Assembly (NCBI GenBank): GCA_012033095.1
Contig: JAAUPO010000098.1
Location: 1-7,560 of the forward strand
Source: Synechococcaceae cyanobacterium RL_1_2
Lineage (GTDB): Bacteria > Cyanobacteriota > Cyanobacteriia > Cyanobacteriales > JAAUPO01
DNA length: 7,560 bases
Reading direction: 5' to 3'
Every line of letters starts with the position of its first letter. Positions within the stretch are counted from its first letter, which is position 1. Made by a program: the position numbers and the translations under genes. This document shows positions 1 through 7,158 of the stretch, piece after piece. The notes under the pieces were generated by a model that saw only the letters and a program-made list of their open reading frames with translations, was not told the DNA's origin and searched no databases.

Positions 1-938
1 AATTTCTCCGGTGCGTTCGGTCACAGAAACTAACATAATATTCATGACCCCAATCCCCCCAACTAGTAGAGAAATGGTGCGATCGCTACTAACATCACGG
101 TTAAAGCACCGGTGATGCTGCCTACAATTTCCAAAATATCCTTTTGGGTTTCCACCCGAAAATCATCTTCCCCCGTGATTTGATGGCGCAGGCGCAGTAA
201 ATTTTCAATCTGAAATTGGGCCGCTTTAATGGTGTCTTCGTTTTTCGCAGTGACCGAAATAAAATTTAATTGCATACCGTAGGGGGAGGTTCGGCCCACC
301 AAATTATTGGACAGGGTAGAAATGGGTAAGTAAATTTCATCATCTTGGTTATTGCCCAACATGGTTCCTTTGGGTTCGAGGATGCCAATGACCCGAAAAC
401 TAATATTTTTAATCCGCATCGATTGACCGATCGCGGGACTTTCCCCAAAGAAAGTTTCCACCACATCGGCCCCTAACACCGCCACCCGATTATTCCGCTC
501 GATATCGTCTTCGGTAATGAATCGACCTTGGGCAATGTTATAGTTTCGCACCGGCAAAAATTGCGGTGTTACCCCTTGGATGGTCTTACTTTGGGTTTCT
601 TGCAGATAACTAACAACTTGACGAGAGGTAATTTGGGGGGAAACGGCTTTGATGGTAGGTACTTGTTGATCGATCGCCTGGGCATCCTTCATTACCAAGG
701 TATTGGGGGTTTCGATCGCGTTGCGGCGGGTTTCCCTAGAACCAGGGACTACAAATAAAACATTGGGCCCAAGGGCTTCAAATTGTGAGGCAGCAAATCG
801 TTGGGCTGCTTGGCCAATGCCCACCATCCCGATCACCGAAGAATTTCCAATCACAATTCCCAGCATGGTCAGACTACTTCTAAGCTTATGGGCAGTGATG
901 GTTTTAACTGCCATGGTGAGACTTTCAATAAAATCCAT
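1..938 (-). CDS. MacB/DevC-type ABC transporter permease, 3' end beyond the window, frameshifted
   Basis: This is an inner-membrane permease of the MacB/FtsX superfamily, which typically works with a separate ABC ATPase and often a periplasmic adaptor to move substrates outward. The N-terminus has the family pattern of a short cytoplasmic stretch ([15 protein letters not shown], residues 17-31) running into a membrane segment at about 24-43. A periplasmic core of about 200 residues follows, containing [11 protein letters not shown] and a [12 protein letters not shown] stretch. A second membrane segment begins near residue 274 ([11 protein letters not shown]). The frame then stops at 63-65, but one missing base near 76-79 restores the canonical [20 protein letters not shown] continuation to the left edge. 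The start is ATG at 936-938 with a weak ribosome site; ATG at 912-914 is an alternative. No ATPase domain is fused, so it is not MacB itself. The substrate cannot be read from the sequence. It is divergent from the acyl-CoA ligase gene. Confidence 0.85.
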
Positions 939-1042
939 AACCGAGAAACTTGGTAAAAATTATGCTTAAGAACGCTAGTGATTGCGTAGGGCAATGTTAG
1001 CCTAACCGCCATCACCATTGTAACTATTAGTCCTGGGCTTGT
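939..1042. promoter_or_regulatory. Divergent intergenic region between permease and acyl-CoA ligase genes
   Basis: This 104-bp gap must hold the promoters of both flanking genes. On the minus strand CATAAT (959-964) matches a -10 box in five of six positions and lies about 20 bases from the permease start, but I see no good -35 partner. On the plus strand TAACTA (1021-1026) is a weak -10 candidate for the ligase gene. Neither gene has a strong Shine-Dalgarno sequence here. These promoter calls are guesses from spacing only. Confidence 0.35.
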
Positions 1043-2539
1043 ATGAATTTTCCCCTCATTAATCGTGCGATTACCTATCAAAATCGTGTAGCGATCGTTA
1101 CTTCAGATCATCAATATAGCTATCACGAGCTATTAACCACATCGGCCAAAATTGCAGCAATGTTATTAGGGGAAAAGGAGGATTTACAGGAAACGCGGGT
1201 AGCTTTTTTAGTGCCATCGGGGTTTGATTATGTCGCGGTGCAATGGGGAATTTGGCGAGCAGGGGCGATCGCTGTGCCCCTCTGCATTGCCCATCCCCGA
1301 CCAGAATTAGCCTACGCCATCAGCGAAGTGGGGGCGACCATTTTAATTGCCCATCCCCAATTTGCCGATATCGCCCGATCGCTAGCCACGGAGTATGGTT
1401 GTCAATTATTTTTAACCTCTGAACTTGAAACAGCCCAGGCTCCAAAGGAGACAAAGCATTTACCGTCAATTGATCCATTGCGGGGGGCTTTAATTTTATT
1501 TACTAGCGGAACAACGGGCAAACCAAAGGGGGTGGTGATTACCCATCGTAATATTGAGGCCCAGGTTACGAGTTTGGTCGAAGCATGGGGCTGGACAAAG
1601 AGCGATCGTATTTTGCATGTATTGCCGTTGCACCATATCCACGGTATTGTCAACGTTCTCACCTGTGCCTTATGGGTAGGGGCCCAATGCCACATGATGC
1701 CCCAATTCAATGCAGCGGCAGTATGGGATAAGTTTACCCATAGCTCCGTCACCCTATTTATGGCTGTCCCCACCATTTACGTCAAATTAATTAACCATTG
1801 GCAAACCCAAACCCCAGAGCAACAAGCATTAATGAGGGCTGGGGCAAAAAAATTAAGGTTAATGGTCTCTGGGTCGGCGGCCTTACCAGTAACAGTATTA
1901 GAGCAATGGCGTACCATTACCAACCATCTACTCTTAGAACGCTACGGCATGACGGAAATTGGGATGGCCCTATCTAATCCATTGGAGGGCGATCGCTTAG
2001 CCGGTTTTGTGGGTAAACCCTTGCCAGGGGTAGAAGCTCGTCTAGTGAATGACCAAGGCCAAATCACCCAGCAACAAGGAGAAATTCAGATTAAAGGGCC
2101 CCATGTGTTTCGGGAATATTGGCAACGACCCGAGGCCACAACGGAGGCATTTACCCCAGATGGTTGGTTTCGTACGGGGGACATGGCCGGGATCGAGGGG
2201 GGCAATTATCGCATTTTAGGCAGAATGTCGGTGGACATCATCAAAACCGGTGGTTATAAAGTATCGGCTTTAGAAATTGAAGAAACCCTCCGCACCCATC
2301 CCGCCATCAATGATTGTGCCGTGGTGGGAGTTCCCGATGAAGAATGGGGAGAGCGGGTTTGTGCTGGGTTAATCCTTAATCCCGATTATTCAGAACCCAT
2401 CACCTTAGCATCCCTACGACGTTGGGGTAAGGAACGGCTAGCGGTATATAAAATCCCTACCCAAATCGCGATCGTGGCAGACCTACCCCGCAACGTGATG
2501 GGGAAAGTGACTAAACCGAGAGTGAAGAAATTATTTTAA
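1043..2539 (+). CDS. Malonyl-CoA synthetase-like acyl-CoA ligase (MatB/ACSF3-like)
   Basis: This is an ANL-superfamily adenylate-forming ligase that activates a carboxylate with ATP and joins it to CoA. The 498-aa frame is intact. It has the P-loop-like AMP-binding motif LFTSGTTGKPKGVVITH (152-168), a substrate-pocket segment LLERYGMTEIGMALS (297-311), TGD (378-380), the hinge region ILGRMSVDIIKTGGYK (391-406) and the C-terminal catalytic lysine K488 in RNVMGKVTK. The RYGMTE segment, FREYW and SVDIIKTGGYKVSALE are, from memory, characteristic of malonyl-CoA synthetases, bacterial MatB and especially mitochondrial ACSF3. I therefore infer malonate, possibly methylmalonate, as substrate, giving malonyl-CoA for fatty-acid synthesis or clearing free malonate. 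It is not the long-chain acyl-ACP synthetase, which is considerably longer. No malonate decarboxylase or carrier gene is adjacent, so the substrate rests on similarity alone. Unlike the other genes here it has no frameshift. Confidence 0.88.
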   Translation: MNFPLINRAITYQNRVAIVTSDHQYSYHELLTTSAKIAAMLLGEKEDLQETRVAFLVPSGFDYVAVQWGIWRAGAIAVPLCIAHPRPELAYAISEVGATILIAHPQFADIARSLATEYGCQLFLTSELETAQAPKETKHLPSIDPLRGALILFTSGTTGKPKGVVITHRNIEAQVTSLVEAWGWTKSDRILHVLPLHHIHGIVNVLTCALWVGAQCHMMPQFNAAAVWDKFTHSSVTLFMAVPTIYVKLINHWQTQTPEQQALMRAGAKKLRLMVSGSAALPVTVLEQWRTITNHLLLERYGMTEIGMALSNPLEGDRLAGFVGKPLPGVEARLVNDQGQITQQQGEIQIKGPHVFREYWQRPEATTEAFTPDGWFRTGDMAGIEGGNYRILGRMSVDIIKTGGYKVSALEIEETLRTHPAINDCAVVGVPDEEWGERVCAGLILNPDYSEPITLASLRRWGKERLAVYKIPTQIAIVADLPRNVMGKVTKPRVKKLF

Positions 2540-2542
2540 TTA

Positions 2543-2672
2543 GAGGATGTTTGAAAAGCCCGCCTTGCCCCTCACTCTGGGGACAATTACCTAGATTTCA
2601 AGCAATTAGGTCCCCCAATTTGGGAGATTTAGGGGGCAATTCAACAACATTTGATACTGTTCAAACATCCTC
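2543..2672. repeat. 130-bp inverted-repeat element, MITE-like
   Basis: The ends are a 16-bp inverted repeat, GAGGATGTTTGAAAAG (2543-2558) against CTGTTCAAACATCCTC (2657-2672), with one mismatch. A second, inner complementary pair is TTGCCCCT near 2565 and AGGGGGCAA near 2632-2640. It contains no coding capacity. It starts three bases after the ligase stop codon and ends about 40 bases before the stop of the convergent GTPase gene. The structure fits a non-autonomous transposable element (MITE) or the relic of an insertion sequence. I cannot define a target duplication: TA lies next to the left end, while the right end is followed by GTA. A transcript could fold into a long hairpin and might serve as a terminator for both genes; that is inference. 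Confidence 0.7.
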
Positions 2673-2714
2673 GTAGGATTAATGACTATTAGTTGGGAAT
2701 TACAGAAGCCAGAA

Positions 2715-4134
2715 TTAACCATAATGGAGGCTAGAAGCTAGCTCACTTTTTAAACGCGCCATAATCGATTCACGATCGAGGGAATTTAAAATATTTTTAA
2801 CTACGGTTTTAGGGCTTTCATCTCCCCAGGCCGCACCATTCAATAAATAATGTTTAGTCACTTGGCCAATGGCGTAGGACGAAAACCCCCCACGGTGCCT
2901 TGGGCGATCGCTACAGGGACATAGGTGGACAAACTCAATCCCCCTGTCAAGGGCAAAGATAGGCCAGCTAACCCTTTGAGGGAGCTAAGGGCAAAATTAG
3001 TAAGCACCTCCGTTACCCCTAAAGCACCCATGGCGAGGGAGATTTTTTGCAGTAAAGCCATGGCTTCCTGGTGCCCCATGGTTAAACCGTAAATGCCGGA
3101 TAGATTTAAGATCATCGCCACATCGATCGCGGCCCCGCTACAAAGATCGAACACGGTCACGGGATTTAGGGCTAGGGCTAGGGCTTTGGCCACCATGGCC
3201 CGACGAATTAATTGTTCCGCCAGCTCCCCCCGGACTAATTCCTTACGGGCTAATAATTGTTTATTGAGGTGATGGGCAAAAATGGAACTATTAAGGGCCA
3301 TCAGGGATTTTCCTTCCCGCTGTAATACTTCTAAAATTTTGAGCCGTAGGGGTTCAATCTGGGGTTCCCCCCGATATTTTTTAACTTTAGTTTTGCCAGT
3401 GATGGGATCTTCTTGCTTTTCGTAAATGAGAGGGGAAGCTGAAACCATCAATATTTCTTCTGGGGATAATAATTCCTTGACCCGCTCATCTTTGATTTTG
3501 TGGTAAATACTTAAGCGATCGGCGGTGGGATATTGATCAATTTTGTTAAACACTAACAGTAAGGGTTTGCCGAAACTTCTGAGGTGGGAGAGGGCTTGGT
3601 ATTCAATTTGATTTAGATCCCCCGCCACGACAAACAATAATAAATCTACTTTTTGGGCGATCGCGGTGGCCAACTTTTCCCGTTGTTCGCCATTAATTTC
3701 ATCAATGCCAGGGGTATCTAATAATCTCACCGAAGAATTTTCATTATTAGCACCAAAGGTCAGGGATTTTACGGGGTAATCATGACCCACAATGGGCCAA
3801 TCCGTTACCTGTAAATCCTTAGTTACACCATGTAGGGCCCCGTACAAAAAATATCCTGGCCCATTAAGGCATTCAACACCGAAGATTTGCCTTGGCCCAC
3901 CATGCCAAAAACCGCAATTTGTAATAAATTTTGCTCTAAGCGATCGAGCATGGTGGTTAATTCCCTTAAATCATCCTCAAAGCCTTTTTGCTCCTGTTGG
4001 GTTAAATCAAGATTGCGCACCAATTGACGCAGACATTGCTGGGCCTCTTTTTGGTTCAATTCCTCTTGAATTTGATTAAAGTCAAATAGCAGCCGATCTA
4101 GATCGCTATGCTCATAGAAGTTCAACTCGTTCAT
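2715..4134 (-). CDS. Era-like GTPase with DUF697-type hydrophobic C-terminal domain (two frameshifts)
   Basis: Restoring two single-base losses gives a 473-aa protein. Residues 1-70 are polar, probably helical and coiled-coil-like. The G domain shows G1 GMVGQGKS (77-84), G3 DTPG (140-143), G4 NKID (197-200) and a G5-like SAS (232-234). About 315-420 is an alanine/leucine/glycine-rich hydrophobic region typical of DUF697 proteins, suggesting membrane association. The tail ends at TAA 2715-2717. The first break is in the G/C run at 3835-3841, between the P-loop and G3; the second is at the A run 2882-2885, inside the hydrophobic region. Past each break the other frame continues as sensible protein (ALHGVTKDL; SSYAIGQVTKHY). 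The start ATG (4132-4134) follows AAGG closely. The family is widespread in cyanobacteria, but its cellular role is not established. Read literally, the gene would give a truncated protein lacking G3 and G4. Confidence 0.85.
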
Positions 4135-4403
4135 AACCTTGAATTGTAACTATTTTTTTGCGATCGAGGACTCATTACCATAACCCATCAACAGCAATTC
4201 CCAACCCTAACCCTCTTGCCCTAGCCATCCCTCACCATAGAAGTTAGCCATTTCCATAGATCAATACACGCCCCGGAAATTTTGATGAAGGATGGGTTAA
4301 AGCCTTAATTTTCTTAATTTTTTAGCTCCAAACAGGTTTCATGTACAATTAAGGCCATAATGATGTCACCGATCGTAATGTCAAGTTTTGAGGAAAAGTT
4401 GCC
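4135..4403. promoter_or_regulatory. Divergent intergenic region with candidate promoter for the membrane-protein gene
   Basis: No gene is visible in these 269 bases. For the plus-strand gene, TGTACAAT contains a good extended -10 (TACAAT, 4344-4349), with a weak -35 candidate TTTAGC at 4321-4326 and a 17-bp spacer. A transcript from there would have a leader of roughly 47 bases. A ribosome site GAGGA (4390-4394) lies nine bases before the ATG at 4404 and supports that start. On the minus strand TACAAT (reverse complement of 4143-4148) is close to the GTPase start but has no clear -35. The centre of the gap (about 4180-4260) is C-rich on the plus strand, with no structure I recognise. Confidence 0.5.
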
Positions 4404-5448
4404 ATGAGTTCAACTGCGGACACTAAATCTGGTCTTGAGGCGTGGCTAAAAGGACAAAACGTGGTTTTAGCTGCCATTGCTTGGGGTGTAATTGCCCTGT
4501 TATTCTTTTTGTTATTTAGCGTCACTGCTCCGGGGGAAGATGATCCTCTGTGGTATTCCCTAGGAACATACATTTTGGAGGAAACCGCTTTCTTTGCTGC
4601 GGGCATGTTGTGTTTACGGAATTGGCAAAGCCCCCAAATTGTTAGCGGCAAAAACGTCTGGCTAGGCCTAGGTTTAGGCATGTTTTGTTTCTTTATCGGA
4701 AGCATTTTATTTGGTTGGTGGGAGTTGTATTGGAAATTAGATCCCGATCTTTCCCTAGGGGATTTGTTCTACATTGGGTTTTATCTGTTCGTCGGTTGGG
4801 GCATGTTTTTAGCGGTGTTGCCTAGAAAATTAAACCTTGAAGTCAAAGAATGGCTCTCCGTTGGTTTAGTCGCCATTGTCGGTCTAGTCTTAGCTGTTTG
4901 GATTGGCATTATTTTACCCAAACAGGCCGAAGAACCTCCCGCTGCTTTCCTTGCCCCCCATTCCGTATTAGTAGCTAGCACCGGAGATAACTGGCAAGAT
5001 TTACTCCCTACCACCCTAGCCCAAGCTCCCGCAACAGAAGTTACCCCCCCAACCGAAGAAACGCCCCCTAGTAAACCTTTACCTGGTTGGGTACAGGCGA
5101 TCGAAAATTTACCGGAATCGATAGCTTATACGGTCAACCTATTCTATATTTTCTTTGATGTAATTTTGTTGATTATTGCTTCGACATTACTCTTAGCATT
5201 CTGGGGGGCAAGTTTTCCGAATCTTGGAAAATGATTGCCGCTGCTGCTTTTGTTTATACATTGGGGATACTTGGTTTCAATATGCCGATGCGATGTCAGC
5301 CATTAACCAAGTTGATTATAGTAGCGGTGCCTTACTGGAAGTATTTTATGTGTTTACCGGCCTGTTATTTGCGGTGGGAGCAGCCTTAGAACATGATGTT
5401 TCTAGTCAGCCTAGTCGTAGTCGCAGCCGTCGCCGCACCAGAAGTTAG
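4404..5448 (+). CDS. Polytopic membrane protein of unknown function upstream of ntcA (two frameshifts)
   Basis: I do not recognise a named family. Restoring two lost G bases, one in the run at 5203-5208 and one at 5263-5266, gives a 348-aa protein. It has about seven or eight hydrophobic segments: near 20-40, 55-72, 85-107, 120-139, 151-171, 241-267, 277-288 and 311-329. A proline-rich hydrophilic loop of about 65 residues (175-240; VTPPTEETPPSKP) splits it in two. Similar short motifs occur in each half, LSLGDLFYIGFY (116-127) and YTLGDTWFQYAD (285-296), suggesting an internal duplication like that in some bacterial membrane sensor domains. No kinase, GGDEF or transporter signature is present. 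The tail SRSRSRRRTRS is strongly basic. The first break falls inside the segment ending near 267, and both outer frames read as conserved membrane protein. It lies 85 bases before ntcA on the same strand, so co-transcription is possible. Confidence 0.75.
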
Positions 5449-5533
5449 GATCGCCATAATTTTGTAAAATTCCTTTTAACTTCTCTTGTTCTTCTGTCTT
5501 TTAGCGATCGCATTGCTATTTTGAAAAAAATTT
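5449..5533 (+). promoter_or_regulatory. ntcA upstream region
   Basis: This 85-bp AT-rich spacer precedes ntcA. It holds TAAAAT (5465-5470) as a possible -10, and an A-rich stretch stands directly before the ATG with no Shine-Dalgarno sequence. I find no NtcA box (GTA-N8-TAC) in it, so autoregulation by NtcA, known in other cyanobacteria, is not supported here. If it exists it must act from further upstream. Confidence 0.35.
5504..5511. repeat. HIP1 palindrome (one of at least seven)
   Basis: GCGATCGC is the highly iterated palindrome abundant in many cyanobacterial genomes. Perfect copies are seen at 79-86, 1265-1272, 1989-1996, 2904-2911, 3657-3664, 5504-5511 and 7111-7118. Most lie inside genes; this copy is in the ntcA leader. 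About 0.1 would be expected by chance in a window of this length with equal base frequencies. It marks the host lineage and is not assigned a local function. Confidence 0.9.
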
Positions 5534-6210
5534 ATGACCATTTCTCCCAACCAGGATCAAGCTCTTTCTGACGTTTTTCGTAAAATTAGTGGCGGTGCGT
5601 TCCCTCCCGTCATTGAAACCTTTGAGCGGGGCAAAACGATCTTTTCCCTGGTGATCCCGCTGAAAGAGTTTATTTCTTGGTTTCTGGGGCCGTGAAACTA
5701 TCCCGGGTTTATGAAACGGGTGAGGAAATTACCGTAGCTCTTCTTCGAGAAAATAGCGTATTTGGGGTGCTTTCCCTCATTACCGGGGAAACGTCCGATC
5801 GCTTTTACCATGCGGTGGCATTTACGCCCGTGGAGTTATTATCGGCCCCCATCGAACAAATGGAAAAAGCCCTTGTAGATAATCCCCAGTTACCGATTTT
5901 AATGTTAAGGGGGTTATCATCACGGATTTTACAAACGGAAATGATGATTGAAACCCTAGCCCACCGAGATATGGGATCACGCTTAGTGAGCTTTTTATTA
6001 ATTCTTTGTCGAGATTTTGGCATTCCTACGTCGGAAGGGATTAGGATTGACCTTAAACTTTCCCACCAAGCCATTGCTGAAGCGATCGGCTCCACTAGGG
6101 TAACGGTGACCAGATTATTAGGGGATCTCCGGGAGGAAGAAATGATTTCTATTTATAAAAAGAAAATAACTGTTCATGATCCAGTCAATTTGAGTCAACA
6201 ATTTGCTTAA
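5534..6210 (+). CDS. ntcA: Global nitrogen regulator NtcA (one frameshift)
   Basis: NtcA is the CRP/FNR-family transcription factor that senses 2-oxoglutarate and activates nitrogen-assimilation genes in cyanobacteria. With one T added at the T run 5642-5645 the protein is 225 aa, the usual length. It has an N-terminal cyclic-nucleotide-like barrel (about 23-120), the long dimer helix (about 127-151, [19 protein letters not shown]) and a C-terminal helix-turn-helix (176-201, [19 protein letters not shown]). Residues matching the known 2-oxoglutarate pocket are present: F77, G78, V79, L80, R90, R131 and E136. Without the correction, the ATG frame runs to residue 37 and then leaves the family sequence, while the conserved remainder continues in another frame. 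The first few residues and the last 20 or so are the parts least like other NtcAs. The ATG at 5534 gives the expected N-terminus. There is no terminator before the next gene, 30 bases on. Confidence 0.95.
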
Positions 6211-6240
6211 TCATAGGTTCCCAACTTCCCACTATCAGCC

Positions 6241-7158
6241 ATGGATGGAACAGATAACGTGCCTAATAAAAAAATCAACAGCCTTCCCAATGGTTAGGGG
6301 GACTGGCGTTACTTGGACCGTCCGGTCTATGGCTATTACTGTTGCTGGTACTACCGACTTTAGTTATTTTTGAATTAAGTTTGGTTCCCAATATCCGCCC
6401 AGGGGATTTGGTTAATCCCAGCGGTTTTGATAATTATTTTCGTATATTTTGTGATGTGGATGCGGATAGCTTCTGTCAGCTCAACATCATTAATTTATTT
6501 GTGGTGGTTCGTTCCTTGGGCTTCGCGATCGGAACCATGGTAATTTGTCTGCTTTTAGGTTTTCCCGTCGCCTATTGGATTGCCCAACTGTCTCCCCCAC
6601 GGTGGCGCAACCTGATTTTGATGGGGTTTGTGTTACCTCTCTGGACTTCTTCTTTGTTAAGAACCTACGCCTGGATTTCCATCCTGCGGCCGACCGGTTT
6701 GTTAAATACGGTTTTAGAGTTTTTCCATTTACCGGCCCTAGATTTGCTGAATCGATCATCGGCGGTGCTCATCGGTATGGCCTATGGCTATTTGCCCTAT
6801 ATGGTGCTGATTTTGTTTGCTTCCATTGAAAAACTCGATCGCCGATTATTAGAAGCGGCTTCCGATTTAGGGGCAACCCCTTGGCAAGCGTTTATTAAAG
6901 TTACTATTCCCCAAACGTTTCCAGGGATCGCGGCTGGCTCCCTATTGGTGTTTATCACTAGCCTAGGGGATTTTGTTGACCCAGAATTATTAGGGGGGGG
7001 CATCTAGTATGACCATTTCCCGTTTAATTTATAACCAATTTTTAGGGGCATCCCGTAACTGGGGCTTTGGTTCAGCCTTAAGCATGGTGTTAATTTTTGG
7101 AGTCAGTATCGCGATCGCGTTGCTCCTTAAATACGGCGATCGAGACGCAGCGATCTAA
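6241..7158 (+). CDS. potB: PotB-like spermidine/putrescine-type ABC transporter permease (two frameshifts)
   Basis: This is an inner-membrane permease of the polyamine/iron/sulfate-type importer group, normally paired with PotC, the ATPase PotA and the binding protein PotD. The restored protein is 305 aa. It has a first membrane helix near 23-46, a periplasmic segment (50-82), further helices through the middle, and the EAA loop that contacts the ATPase (EAASDLGATPWQAFIKVTIP, 205-224). The PotB-typical region GDFVDPELLGG (243-253) and a last helix near 279-297 follow. Two breaks occur: one A seems missing from the A7 run 6268-6274, just after the start, and one G seems extra in the G8 run 6993-7000, which otherwise ends the protein at 7005-7007. 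After the second correction the frame runs on to TAA 7156-7158. The start ATG lacks a clear ribosome site. The polyamine substrate is inferred from family resemblance; related permeases carry other solutes. Confidence 0.85.

Noticed and set aside
1402..1776. Open frame of 124 codons on the minus strand inside the acyl-CoA ligase gene
   Set aside because: It lies wholly within a well-conserved enzyme gene and its translation shows no family features; the same holds for other frames antisense to or overlapping the real genes.
5449..5533. NtcA autoregulatory site before ntcA
   Set aside because: No GTA-N8-TAC match is found in the spacer.
6993..7011. Programmed frameshift at the G8 run to make two PotB isoforms
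   Set aside because: Seven other unrelated single-base breaks occur in the same window, so a shared technical cause is more likely than regulated slippage.
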